A stretch of 64,000 nucleotides of DNA from Lingula anatina (GCF_001039355.2 NW_019775813.1:149413-213412); one strand, 5' to 3'; counted from the first letter of the stretch, positions 1 through 20,117 are shown. Translations and numbers: made by a program. The notes: generated from the sequence alone by a model not told the origin.

Positions 1-180
1 CATCTGTTTTAAAATGTAAAAGATTTCTCCAAATTACGATTAAGAAAAACTAATAAACTATTAAAACAATAATAATGTTTGCTGGAAATGCCATTTAGTA
101 CATATTGGTTTATGGGCCAAAGGCTTCTGTATAACTTAGTTTTAATATTGTCACCCTTTGCCCAAAAAAAAATGGTTTCT

Positions 181-690
181 CAAACCCGAGTACCCACGAT
201 CACCGTTTGAACGCCCATTTAATGACATCACAAAGTAATCCAAAAATCTGCCAGAGATTTTTCTTTAAAGTATTACTTCAGATTTTATCGTTGACAAAGC
301 AAAATAATGAAAAGCTCCACACAAAAACATTTAAACCAAAATGACGGCACGGGACTGTAGCCCATTCTTTCGTGGTCAACTCTGCCGATTTTCATAATAA
401 AATCTCGCTCAGGGGATTGCTTTCTTACTTCAAAATAGAAAGGTTTTAAATTGACGATAAAAGCTGTGAGTTGCCTATGCTTATTCATTCCAACGACAAA
501 TAGAAACGCCGATATTTTATATTTATATTTCGAGGATTTTTAATTGTTTTAAATCAGCACAAAGATAGATGCATCATTGATTGATTAGATGCGGGAAAAA
601 AGCTTATTTTGGTATCTGGATGATAATAAAGGGTCACAATACCCTAAAGTGAGCATTCTAATTTTCTTGTCATTTAAAGTGCATTTCTAT
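181..690. repeat. Repeat copy A of a ~500-bp local repeat
   Basis: This stretch aligns along its length with 925-1435. Shared landmarks are an ACCCACGATCACNGTTT-type start, AAACATTTAAACCAAA, GTGGTCAACTCTGC, AACGCCGATATTTTATATTTA and TTGTTTTAAATCAGCACA. The two copies sit in direct orientation about 750 bp apart. A third, shorter copy lies at 15785-15980 beyond RTK-A. Nothing coding is seen. It is either an uncharacterised dispersed repeat or a piece of intron duplicated with the receptor genes. Confidence 0.7.
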
Positions 691-924
691 ATTTAATCAT
701 TCCTGCTGCTCAAACCTTAGTGAGAATGTACGAAAGTAATCGAATAATTAAGAAAAGTTTGAAATTAACATTAATTATTACCGACGCTACCATGACTATT
801 CCCTGTCTAAACTTAATCTACCCTCTATATAATTTTAGTAAGAAGACTACATAATTATAGTTATAGCCTGTGGTATGACCTGGAATTCGGAAATAAATCA
901 ACCTGTCACTACACCACTCTTTGC

Positions 925-1435
925 TTTTGAACGACCTCAGATTTTTGATTAATGACACCATTTAGTACTCCAAAACCCTGCCAATGATTCTTTTGAAAGT
1001 CTTCGCTCAGATGTCATCGTTGATACAATAAAATAATACCCTTTTAATGAAAATCCGTATTTAGGGGCTCATAACTCCATAACAAAAACATTTAAACCAA
1101 ACGGTTGTAGCCCGTACACTTGTGGTCAACTCTGCTTTTTTTCCGTGATGAAATCTTGTTCAAGGACGAGGGTTTCGCCCTATGCCGATTGCTGTCTCAC
1201 TTCAAAGGGTGTTAAATTGACGATTAAAGCGTTAAGTTGTCTATGCTTATACATTGCAACGAAAAATATAAACGCCGATATTTTATATTTAGGCCTAGGG
1301 TTTTTTATTGTTTTAAATCAGCACACAGATAGATGCCTTACTGAATAATTATGTGCAGGAAAAACCTCATTTTCGGTATGTGAATGATAACAAAGGGTTA
1401 CAATGCCCTTAAAGTGAATTTTGTTTCAGGTCAAA
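925..1435. repeat. Repeat copy B of the ~500-bp local repeat
   Basis: Direct-orientation partner of 181-690, diverged by scattered substitutions and indels. It lies just downstream, in the minus-strand sense, of the Ig exon at 1509-1892, where an Ig2 exon would be expected. No Ig2 exon is recognisable here. Confidence 0.7.
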
Positions 1436-1508
1436 ACAAACATTTTCTGAATTTAAAAGTGGTTAACAGGCTTTCAAAAGTTACTAGCCATACCTGCTCA
1501 AAACTTAC

Positions 1509-2392
1509 CTCCAACGATAGTTTCAATATTTCCGCTGAACTGATCCCCCGCATTATCGATATCTATTCGCCAGGTATAATTCCCGCTGTCATTGAACTCA
1601 GCATGTTCTATCACAACGGCGAAGTAGGTTGTGGGAGACCTAACGTTGCGAAATTTGACGTCACTTCTTGACGCAAAATGATTTGAAAAATTTTGGCGAA
1701 TAACATTGCCAGGAAATTCAAAGAAAGTAAAAACGTGGCTGGTGTTATCTGTTCCATTCACATACAGGTCTGCAGCTAGAACGTAGCCGCTTTCTCCAGT
1801 CAATGTGTAGTTGCAAAACAGAGTCACCGCTTCTCCATTTTGTACGAAGATGCGGTGTGGAATAGGCGGAGAAATTGTAAATCCTTGAACACCTGAATTC
1901 AATAAATTCGTGATAAAAGTCTTGGTATTAATTTTTTAATACTGTTGGAAATTTAAAAAAGCAATTTGTAATACTCGTCTCTTATATCATCAACCGGAAT
2001 ATGGTTTTGAACGTTCATGTCGGTTATTGTAAATCTAACTGCATAAAAATATTATTATCTCAAACCATTCATAGTCCAGAGGCAAAACTTCGAGCAAACA
2101 AAGTATTTTTGGAGATAAAAATACTATCCACAAATTTTAATTTAATGTGCCATGTATGCAAAATAAAATGCGTAGATCAATGAGTAAAATTCGACATAAA
2201 AGTATACAGGAGTTTCCTATCGTATCAATCGGATCTGATCAATCAGTTTCCCTCCCCATGATGACATATTATGTTTTTGATACAAATAAGCGCCGTTACC
2301 TTTGGTTGTTTAAAAACAATATACTCGCATGGATACTTACATACTGCATGTAACAACACAATACAGTAAAGCGCCAGATGCACAGTCGCCAT
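1509..2392 (-). CDS. Minus-strand Ig receptor gene A' (signal exon plus Ig1 exon; rest off the left edge or lost)
   Basis: Two exons are visible. Exon 1 (2392-2341, 52 nt) reads MATVHLALYCIVLLHAV, a good signal peptide, and ends in phase 1 at a GTAAGT donor. Exon 2 (1892-1509, 384 nt, phase 1-1) has an ATTCAG acceptor and a GTAAGT donor. It encodes an Ig-like domain with a Cys in FCNYTL and an F-strand SGNYTW that lacks the usual second Cys. The protein differs from the Ig1 exon of RTK-A (5087-5470, opposite strand) at only three residues that I can see (A/E, A/S, V/I). No Ig2, membrane or kinase exon is recognisable on this strand down to base 1, so the 3' part is either outside the window or missing. 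The gene points away from RTK-A, head to head. Confidence 0.75.
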
Positions 2393-2813
2393 GATGTGTA
2401 CTGCTCGGTAATCTCGTTGGCGGTGACCTTCACATTGATTACTGGTACAGGGTATCAGAAATAAATGGGAACAGTCCCATTTTTCATTTTTCAAATGGAA
2501 TTCAAGGAACACACTATACAATCGAAACAGATTGGATATTACCGGATATATGAAAAAATTAGGGGGAAAAGCCAGAACCGTTTTACTAAAAGCAGACAGA
2601 TAGAAACACATTGATTGTATGGGGAGGTCGGGAGAGAAGTTTACAAATTCGGGAAACTCCGGACGTAATCAGGGCAGTAGGTCTTCCACAGTAGTATTTG
2701 CACTGTTATTACTACAATGGGAAAGAAAAGAAGTGTGTAATACTTCATGAACGTGAACATCATCTATCATATAATCATCCTGATTATCAGCCACATAAAA
2801 GCCACAGTGTAAA
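2393..2813. promoter_or_regulatory. Candidate shared promoter between gene A' and RTK-A
   Basis: This 421-bp stretch separates the minus-strand signal exon (ATG at 2392) from a candidate plus-strand first exon (ATG at 2814). The second pair has a matching arrangement with 326 bp between ATGs (24081-24406). No core promoter motif stands out. The call rests only on the repeated head-to-head geometry. Confidence 0.3.
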
Positions 2814-2880
2814 ATGTACGGCTTGGGAACGGATGCAGTGCTTTGCCTTTTGTATTACCATACGATAGGATCCCTAAAAG
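2814..2880 (+). CDS. Candidate signal-peptide exon of RTK-A
   Basis: The ATG at 2814 opens 22 codons, MYGLGTDAVLCLLYYHTI followed by GSLK, and ends in phase 1 at a GTATGT donor (2881). That phase fits the Ig1 exon at 5087. The hydrophobic run AVLCLLYY is only a modest signal peptide, and the intron to Ig1 would be 2.2 kb. No better first exon was found between 2393 and 5086. RNA data could easily overturn this. Confidence 0.25.
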
Positions 2881-5086
2881 GTATGTCGCCTACTTGAAAA
2901 AAGAAAAGATAATAGAAAAAATATTTTGACATAAAAATGTTTTCTTCCTCTTAATTCTACAAGGGGTTGAAGGAAAAATGTTGTCTTTGTTGCAAGTACA
3001 AATTCTGAGTTATTGAAGTCCAAGATTTTAGTGACAGTTATTGAGACAACATATACACATGTAAAAGATAAGAGGATAAGCTCAGCGCCTGTGCCATATT
3101 TTGTGAGCTCTTTTGGGACGGAGAAAACCAAGATATATACTTGCAGATTCTCCTTGTTCATATTATTTTGAATGTATTTTGAGTCTTTTCGAACGAAAAA
3201 ATACAACACACCAGCAATCAGGGCATTACCTTTCACTCCCCGTGCACTATAAACTCAAGCATAAAAATATCTTATTTAAAGATTGGTGACGCCTTAAGCA
3301 ATTATCAGGATAACCACACCTGGTGAGAAAAAAATGATCATTTTTGTGCCAGTGTTTCTACATTCCACACGTCTAGGTCAAATCCAGGACCACTACAGAA
3401 CTCGTACCTGCTGCCTCGTCTTTGCTCAGCAATCGGTATTTAGAAGATGAAACAGAAAGCAAACACCTGGTTAAGTTAAAATTCTGGTAATTATTTATAT
3501 AAATCCCACATATCCATCAGTCAGAGTTGCACATGCACCTGTATGTTCTTTCGCGAGGAGTGGTTGTTTCATGCCATTATTAAGATTGTGAACATGCACA
3601 TGTATATACAGTATACTGCTAAAAAGAATTTAGTGAACAGCGAAATATTGAACCATACCTATTTTTTTTAAAATTTAGCAATTCTGTGACTAAGTCATCA
3701 TTCTGCAAAGGAAGTTATCTATACCTCAACTGTGCTGTAATAAAAATAAATTTTGCACTTGTTACAAGTTATAATTATGAGAATAAGGTTCTGGGCAAAA
3801 GTATTTGGCCTCCTAACTTCCTGGGGGTTATGCGCGGGTGAAATTTGAGGTTCTGATGAACAGAAAGCGTGCTTCCAATCACTCATGTAAATACCATCGT
3901 GACAAACTCACTGCAAGAGCTTTGGCAGACAAATCCTCTAGTCATGCCCCAACCCCGTGGTTTTTCAGTAAAGGAAAGAGGGGCCGATATAAGTTAACAA
4001 AATACAGGCTTTGGTATGTAAATCCTTCAGTAATTCACAGGCTGGTTAACGGTAACAGGGATTTAGCCAACGAACCCAGGCCAGATGAGTCTGGGCACAT
4101 TCAGAACAAGCTGATCCGCGGCTCGCTGATCTGTGGATCAGATATGGCCTCCCCACTTAAAGACAATGCCTCATAATCCCCTAATGGACTCCCCACCTGC
4201 CACATGTGCCGTTGACTCCCTGCAGGGGCACAGCAATTCAATCTGGGCTGACGTTGCTGAGCCCAGATGCTGACGTATGCTGACGTTTGCTTTGTTCCCT
4301 ATGCCTGTTAAGTAAGTCCTCAGATCAACATGTTTGGTACTGAAAAGCCTCTAAGAGCTGGGTATTTAATTTTGACACATTTCCTTTTTATTTTCATTTG
4401 TATAATGATAAGTGATAGTTAAATCCAAACACAATGTACAAGTCCATAAAGCTATGGTTTATAATTATTATTTTCACGTTTTAGGTTATTGATTGTCTGA
4501 TTTTCTAAGTATTCTCTACCTTCTTTTGACCAGAATATATAGAAGATTTCAGGCTGAACTCAATCTTTACTTTCTGTCTTTTAAAGGTACATATGAATCG
4601 AGGGTCGGTGGAGGTGGATTCCCAATGACACATTTAAACCACTTCTACTAGTTTCTTTTATGACTCAAAAAAATTCGACATGCCAGGGGATAAACTGAAT
4701 AAATCACTCGATCACCCAAAAAACAGCATAAAAAGAGCTTTAGGCTGCTCTTTTCTTTAAATTTTGGTCACAAATTTAACCTACTTATCTGACCTACTTT
4801 TCTGCCCCATCAATATCTAGCATAGAAAGCTGGCAGAAAAAATATCATTTTCGGGAAATATTAAGCAATGTTTTTTGGTAATTCTCTTAGTTATATTATT
4901 TGAAACGGAATGCTGGCATTTGGTTGACACTTGCGGTAAAAAATATCCATCTTTAACCTTTTTTCTTTATTTATTTGGCGAACCAATATTCAATTCATAA
5001 TTTTTCACAGTGCACATTGTCCAGTATCCAATAACCATGAATAATCGTTAAATTATAAAAGATCTGTACGTGTCCACTTCTTTCAG
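2881..5086. other. Likely first intron of RTK-A; no gene recognised
   Basis: AT-rich sequence with short open frames only. A somewhat GC-richer patch around 3780-4320 carries a 112-codon open frame (3838-4176) with no recognisable domain, perhaps a transposon remnant. Nothing else can be supported here. Confidence 0.4.
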
Positions 5087-13676
<8,590 letters not shown>

Positions 13677-15780
13677 TGTGGAAATACCCAGTATGAATAT
13701 TTTGAAATACTGCAGTTGGTCACTGTTAATTAACTAAATTCGACCAAAATATTTAACTGTTATTTGCCAGTCGTCTTTTGTTAGCTAAGTATGGACGAAA
13801 TATGTTTGATGAGTTATGAAAATGGACTGGGATTATGCAAAAGACTATGTTTTCCATGTTATGCCACGTACGCGGTAGCCGTGCAAATATAATCAAATGG
13901 ACTCACAGCCTCCGTATATTCTATGGTTTTGCCAAACTAAGCTTTTGACATTTTCAATCCTAAGCCGTACGAGATGATGATTGGACCTGCAGCTTTTTGG
14001 AGAGACGGCGTTTTCTATATAATCATTCAATTTCATTCCAGCAATTTGCCTAATCACACTGTAAACAGATCAAGGCACTGATAGATTCTGTACCACGTAC
14101 ACTATATTTTATATGCCACAAGTAGGACATAAATCACATGGATAACGGTAAACATCACGAACTGAATCTGAAAATTGAATGTTTTCGCTGATATTTATAA
14201 CTTTTATCGGTCGATTTTGACAACGATTATACGTGTGTCTATGCAAATGATTTGAGTTTAGTATTGATTTCTGCATTTAATCAAGTGCATCTTTTACACT
14301 AGTAGGAAAAGTATAAAACTGCGTTCTTCATGTAAAAGTAACTTTTTCACACCACTGCCTTTAAAAAGATATGCATTCGTTGACAAATAAGAAATATAGG
14401 ATGAGAACCTTTTTGCCAAATCTTGATATGTAATTAATTTTTCTTATTTTGATAGTGCATAGAGTCCACTTTGGGATATCAGTACACTTACATGTAGTTT
14501 TATATACGTTACATGCAGCTCTAAATGATACGAGTAATTTAGTCACTATAATTACAATTACAATAATTCCAATTCTTACAATTTTTTTTCATTTGTAAGT
14601 ATCTGTATAATTACATGCACATGTATATTGTAACAGAATGGCGGATCCAGTGGAAAAAGCGGGGACGTGCCCTTCTTCTTAAATAATGAAACAAGGTACA
14701 AAACTAGGGTTTTTTCATCCCAGTGCCCAGCAAACCATAGCTTATAGCCAATTGTCCTGATCTACTGTTTTGTATTTGGCGAGAAGGTAGAGAATGTTAT
14801 CATTCCCCCCTCTCCCCCGCACACACACACGCACAGCACGCAAAACTCTGGATCTGTCAGTGAGAAAGCAATGCGAGAATCAAATGTGATCTCTGCAATC
14901 AGTGGTTATGCTCATATTTACGAACAATTTGATAATAAAGCACTCACTTAATTGTTGAGCTTTTACTAATTAAATTTTGGTTCGGTAATCATACTTACAG
15001 CATTGGCTTCGTATTTACGCGCTTCGATTTAACGCAGTGCATTCTGTGCCAAAGTGATGTTTAGCTGTAATGTTTATATCAGTATTTGTGTTAATTTAAG
15101 TTAAAGACGGAATACCCTGATTGTTAACATATACATATAGCAAATATTTAGGAATATATTCAAAATAAAGAACGTGCAAATGTTACTGAAACAATATTCA
15201 GTAACAAATAAACGATTAATCACAAGAATGCTGACAAAAAAACATATGCATTATATTTTATAAAAAGCTGGAAAAAACACGCTGTTTTTGGCACAGCATG
15301 AATTGTCAATTAAATTTTCTCCACGCAACTATACGCATGAATTGTCAATTGTCAGTTTTCAGATGACGGTGTAACTAAACCATTTTAAGGAGTTGCACCA
15401 TTTGCATACTTAGATTTTCCTCATTATTTTTATTTTAACAGACCAACATCGATGAAGTACAGTAGCTAACCAGACGTAAGATGTTCAAATGTATCATAAA
15501 ATCGTTGCCTTGCAGACCCCATTGCTAGTGATACCTAAAAATACAAAATAAACGTGGTTAGTTCTTCTATAGCTGTGCGTCACATTCAATAAAGGGACGG
15601 GGGAGCACAAAGTTAGCCGCAACTGGTTGTGATCCTAATATCATCACAACTATCGCAATTTCTTCATAATCTGAGCCAAGTCTTTTCAACTGTTATACAC
15701 ATTCTTTAGGGTTAAAGATAAATCTTCATTGTTCAGTAACAAAATTAATTAACATTTACACATTTGTCATCTTACCGGTG
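13677..15780. repeat. 3' flank of RTK-A, one arm of the segmental duplication
   Basis: Sequence after the stop aligns in patches with 31385-33510 after RTK-B. Shared patches include GTAACAGAATGGCGGATCCA, GTTAGCCGCAA.TGGTTGTGA, CAAATATT.AGGAATATATTC and a CA-rich stretch. The duplication unit therefore covers gene plus about 2 kb of 3' flank. No gene is seen. AATAAA-like signals are present, but none can be chosen. Confidence 0.7.
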
Positions 15781-15784
15781 ACGT

Positions 15785-15980
15785 CACAATTGCGATTTTG
15801 GGGTAAAAATTTGAGAAATCGGTTTCTCAGATTTCCCTTTTACCCGAGCACCCACGATCACAGTTTCAACACCGATTTAATGACACCATTTTGTACTCCA
15901 AAACCCTGCCAGTGATTTTTCTTAAAAGTCTTAGTTCAGATAATACCTTTGTTTTATGAAATCTGTAATTAGGGTCAATC
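15785..15980. repeat. Partial third copy of the 5'-flank repeat
   Basis: ACCCACGATCACAGTTTCAA, AATGACACCATTTTGTACTC and CAAAACCCTGCCAGTGATTT match 195-270 and 945-1000. It is truncated compared with the other two copies. Confidence 0.6.
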
Positions 15981-16565
15981 AATTCAAATAAGATATATGC
16001 AAATAGAATCCAAAACTGTGTCAAGATGCTCGTTGTAAAGCAGTCGTTAAGCAATCACTTCACCCAAACTCGATACGGAAATGATCAACGACTGTGGTAT
16101 CACTACGGTTATCTGGTTACCATGGAAATGTCACCGGAAGGCTAGCAACAGACATAACACTAAACACACGAACCGTCAATTTCTAAAGATTAAAAACATG
16201 AAATTCTTATCTTAAACGTCTCTCTTAAATGATGTCAGAATGAAGCAGCCTATATGTGTGTTAAAGAAATTTACCATCAAGCGTGGTATCGATGAAAATG
16301 GTGTGAATGAAGTTGATATGTACAAATTTTAGAATCAGAGTTTGTCAATTGCTTTATTAGTATAAATCCCAAGTGATGAATTTGTTTGTCCTGAGTTAAT
16401 CGTTTGTGTTATTGACGGTCGAAACTGGTTATCAAAAGCGCATTCTTAACACTTTAATTTTGACTTTGAACGAACAGCATTATACAAAATACGAAATCTA
16501 AGATACAGCACGAAGCCAACTATACGTGTACGTGTAAGGCCCCGTTCAGAATGGATGACACGAGT

Positions 16566-16791
16566 ACTTACTGATCCGCCGACTGAATATGGCCGACCAC
16601 ACTTCAAAAGCGATGTCGATGGTGCCCCCGCCTCCAGGTCTCTCCCTAAAGTCGCTGCAGAGCCTAGCAATAAAACCTCGGGCCAGAGATGTAATTTGTT
16701 TTAAGGCACGTGTGGAGTCGGGGAGACCATCAGGAATCAGCGGCATCGCTTTAGAACTGGTCGGCTATATTTAGTCGGCGGATCAGTAAGT
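16566..16791. mobile_element. Inverted-repeat element with ACTTACTGATCCGCCGAC ends
   Basis: The left end ACTTACTGATCCGCCGACT continues into AATATGGCCGACCA. The right end is its reverse complement with a few changes. The ~226-bp element is GC-richer than its surroundings. It has open frames on both strands but no recognisable domain. A short MITE is the likely explanation; a clear target duplication was not seen. Confidence 0.55.
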
Positions 16792-17020
16792 TCTCAGATC
16801 ATGCATTTTGAAGGGGGCCTAACTGTTTAATAGAAAATACAACTCTTATAGAATCCCAACTTCAAACAATTCTGCTTAATTTCCATAACCAATACATTTC
16901 CTTCGATAGAAGTAACATATTTTCCGATGCAGTACATGTCGCACACTGTTACAGCTTACATTTTGTACAGAAAACGGGATTCTGCAAACAGTCATGTAGT
17001 TCTTACAAATAAAGGACTGA

Positions 17021-17307
17021 TCACGTTTTTCTGACTTCGGCGTACTCGGTCTTGGAGTCCTCATCAATAACAAGGTTGTTGCGTCTACCTGCCGGTTTTA
17101 TTTTTCCCGTGGGACGTAGATCGAGGTCGGCATACTGGAGGCCTTCTACGTTCCGCTGCTGCTTTGCCTCTTGTTCCTGCCGTAAAATGAAAATGATATT
17201 ATATTTATTTCTATTCGTTAATTCAAAATTGTCTGATAGAAGAATTTCATTTTATCACTCCACTCCCCAAAATCTTCTTTCTCATACTGCTTGCCTGTAA
17301 CAATCTT

Positions 17308-17339
<32 letters not shown>

Positions 17340-17594
17340 TCTCTTTCATAAACACTCACTTTTCTGACTTCTTGTTGCTTTTCATCTTTTTCTTGCATAG
17401 GAAATGATAAATATGTTCTCGAATTTGAATTGTAGTATTTACTTTTCTAAGATTTTTTCCTCCTTGTTTCTACGTTTTTTATCATGAAAATTAATATATG
17501 TATTACTGCTTTTTCTCCACGCTTTTTCGTTCAGTCTTAAATTCAGCTTAAATAGTTTTTTCGCTTTAGGCATCCCCTTATTTTCTACGTTTAT

Positions 17595-17644
<50 letters not shown>

Positions 17645-17709
17645 CACACACAGTTTTCTCACCATGGTCATCTCGCTGTATAGGTTCTCTGCATCAGTCG
17701 TTTCTTTAT
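17021..17709 (-). CDS. Cytoplasmic-tail exons of an Ig-type receptor with YxxM, ITIM-like and ITSM-like motifs
   Basis: Two minus-strand exons join in frame. Exon 17709-17663 (47 nt, phase 1 to 0) has a TTTATTTCAG acceptor and a GTGAGA donor and reads DKETTDAENLYSEMTM. Exon 17176-17021 (156 nt including TGA) has an ACGGCAG acceptor and reads EQEAKQQRNVEGLQYADL, DLRPTGKIKPAGRRNN, LVIDEDSKTEYAEVRKT. LQYADL fits the ITIM consensus (L-x-Y-x-x-L). TEYAEV fits the ITSM consensus (T-x-Y-x-x-V). YSEM is a YxxM motif of the PI3K-binding type. The two tail tyrosines are 30 residues apart. In vertebrate leukocyte receptors such tails recruit SH2 phosphatases and adaptors; that role here is inference. 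It may be the 3' end of the minus-strand Ig gene at 22982-24080. Confidence 0.6.
17308..17346. repeat. (CT)n microsatellite
   Basis: Interrupted CT run in the tail-gene intron. A longer run lies at 17596-17642. Confidence 0.95.
17596..17642. repeat. (CT)n microsatellite
   Basis: A 47-base CT run just downstream (minus sense) of the tail exon donor at 17663. It could influence splicing of that exon. Confidence 0.95.
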
Positions 17710-17764
17710 CTGAAATAAAGCATTTGCTTTAATCTATGTTATCTAGATTCTATTGTCGACATCC

Positions 17765-18081
17765 CAGGCCTACCCAACGACCAGACTCGGCACCGAATGA
17801 TCCTGAATTCACCGGTAGATCAGACCACACTACCCGTTTTCATGGTGTGAGTCAGTACGCATTACACAGTATCATACCCTGAACAAATTTTGAGTGGTGA
17901 TGCAATGCTTTTCAACCCCGCTGATAATCGTCACTATCACATCGCGTACTAGGCAAGAGCGGTGTCGCGTCTGATACTGTGAAATGCGTACTGATACACA
18001 CCTTGAAAACGGGTAGTGTGGTCCGATTTACCGGTGAATTCAGGATCATTCGGTGCCGAGTCTGGTAGTTGGGTAGGCCTG
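17765..18081. mobile_element. MITE copy 2 (317 bp, 5-bp TSD CATCC, empty site present)
   Basis: Starts CAGGCCTACCCAACGACCAG and ends with the near-exact reverse complement. The arms (~110 bp) match MITE copy 1, but the core is different and shorter. CATCC flanks it at 17760-17764 and 18082-18086. The duplicated paralogous segment at 19486-19510 reads GTCGACATCCGCTTCAAAC with a single CATCC and no element. That is the pre-insertion site, which proves mobility and fixes the borders. Confidence 0.92.
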
Positions 18082-18479
18082 CATCCGCTTCAAACATCAT
18101 TAGAATGTCACTGACTACGACCTCAAGATGTACACTAGAAATGGCTAATTCTTTACGACTTATATAGGCCTATTGTAATGAAAATTTTAGTTACCACGTG
18201 GACTGTTGTTGTCAGTTCATAAATGTTCATGTGATTGTTGTGGGAGATTTATGTGCCTCTCCATTGATTTAATATATTTGTGATCAGTGCACCATTTCTA
18301 TGGACATTTGCAGTATCAATAAGTTCCGGTGGGAATCCGCTAGAGTGAGGAAACGTTCATACTTCCTTAAATCCTTTACACTATTATGTATTATAATTAA
18401 CCCTTTACAGTTTTTATTTATTTGGCGCTAACTTGCTATCAGGTTTTTATGGCTTTTAAGAAGTGTTGTTCATATACTT

Positions 18480-18650
18480 TTGCCACATAAAGAAGAAAGA
18501 TAAAGACAAAAGATCTAGCTGTCTTGTGCCCCTTCTGTTTACACATACAGTATACACAGTTATAACAATGACCACGATAAAGAAGGCGGCGAAACCAGCA
18601 GCCACTCATTAAGGGCCTCCCACGATGAGCCCGATGCCAGGTCTGCCCTG
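18480..18650 (-). pseudogene. Membrane-helix-like segment interrupted by stops (tail copy 1)
   Basis: On the minus strand, a frame after a CTACAG acceptor-like site reads GRPGIGLIVGGP, then TAA TGA, then VAAGFAAFFIVVIVITVYTV and CVNRRGTRQ. The hydrophobic run plus basic end looks like a receptor membrane segment upstream of the tail exons. The two stops mean it is either a decayed exon or that the true exon starts at the AG just before GTGGCTGCT. The matching segment at 19700-19790 has a TGA in the same place and a further 1-base loss. Confidence 0.4.
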
Positions 18651-19379
18651 TAGATCACCGCTACAACTACCCATTACTTAAAGAAGAATACTAACGCCAT
18701 TATCAAGTAGTACATTCGAGTAGTTCCCTCTGTCTTTTTAAAGGGAAATTTAAGCTATACAAAGACACCCAATATCAACATAAACACAGGCAGCAATCAT
18801 GCAGGGCGAGTAGGTGTCAGATTCATTATTTTTACTTAAAAACAAAAACTGAGAAGTGCTGCCAAGAACACATGTCGTGATTACTGTATCAAGCCGAGAG
18901 TTGTCCACCTAATAGAGGATACGCCACTGAAAGCCCCTTTCCAACTCCTTGTTTTAAATTGTTCGAGATAACCTTTCTAACTATGAAAGGCAGTCGAAAA
19001 AAGGGTTTGCTTCACAAATAGGAGCATACATGTTTTAGTCTTACCAGGTGTAAAGGTTGCGCCTGTAAAATGGGAAATTTTCAAAATAAGAGTAATTTGC
19101 AAATAAACCTAAAATATATTTCGATACCAAAAATTCGATACCATGTCTGTAATGTACAATGGCGGACTTAATGGGGTCAGGGGGTCCTGACTCCCCCCCC
19201 CCCCTCCNATTCTCCTTTTGGAATAAGGATTTTGACTAGCTAATTTATAGTTCCTAACCGTTCCAAATGGCACCGTTTTTCCTCAAAAACACCAAAATAT
19301 TATGGAGCCCTTCAGCAGACCTCGAACTCAACCACAAGAGGTACAAGAGTCGGCTTGTTATTCGAGGCATCTCATAACT

Positions 19380-20117
19380 GGCGTTCTTCACGGTCGTCTC
19401 GTTGTATTGGTTCTCTGTCGGTGCAACAGCCGTGTCTTTGTCTGAAATAAAACATTTGCTTTAATCTATGTTATCTAGATTCTGTTGTCGACATCCGCTT
19501 CAAACATCATTAGAATGTCACTGACTACGACCTCAAGGGCCTATGATGTATTATAATTAACCCTTTACAGTTTTTATTTATTTGGCGCTAACTCACTATC
19601 AGGTTTTTATGGGTTTTAAGTCGTGTTGTTCATATACTTTTGCCACATAAAGAAAAAAGATAAAGACAAAAGGTCTGTCTTGTGCCCCTTCTGTTAATTT
19701 ACACAGTATACACAGTTATGCAATGACCACGATTAAGAAGGCGGCGCCACCAGCAGCCACTCATTGAGGGCCTCCCACGATGAGCCCGATGCCAGGTCTG
19801 CCCTGTAGATCACATCTACCACTACCTATTACTTAAAGAAGAATACTAACGCCATTATCAAGTAGTACATTCGAGTAGTTAACTCTATCTTTTTAAAGGG
19901 AAATTTAAGCTATACAAAGACACCCAATATCAACATAAACACAGGCAGCAATCATGCAGGGCGAGTAGGTGTCAGATTCATTATTTTTACTTAAAAACTG
20001 AGAAGAACACATGTCGTGATTACTGTATCATGCCGAGAGTTGTCCACCTAATAGAGGATACGCCACTGAAAACCCCTTTCCAACTCCTTGTCTAAAATTG
20101 TTCGAGATAACCTTTCT
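19380..20117 (-). pseudogene. Second copy of the tail-gene segment
   Basis: It repeats 17698-18987 with about 220 bp missing and without the MITE. A minus-strand exon-like stretch from 19441 after a TTTATTTCAG acceptor reads DKDTAVAPTENQYNETTV and then KNASYEMPR. It is homologous to the exon at 17709-17663 but has a 6-nt insertion and no obvious donor. The membrane-like segment (19700-19810) has stops. No second LQYADL exon follows. A single N at 19207 lies between the copies, so the duplication could be real or a misjoined haplotype. Confidence 0.45.

Noticed and set aside
2874-3236. 120-codon minus-strand frame with hydrophobic stretches
   Set aside because: AT-rich and low complexity, with no domain recognised and no partner exons. 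It does not fit the phase structure of the Ig genes.
4260-4315. ATG-started stretch MLTFALFPMPV before a GTAAGT as a signal exon for RTK-A
   Set aside because: It leaves phase 2, while the Ig1 exon needs phase 1.
17439-17651. RERERE-type repeat protein
   Set aside because: Translation of the CT microsatellite on the minus strand.
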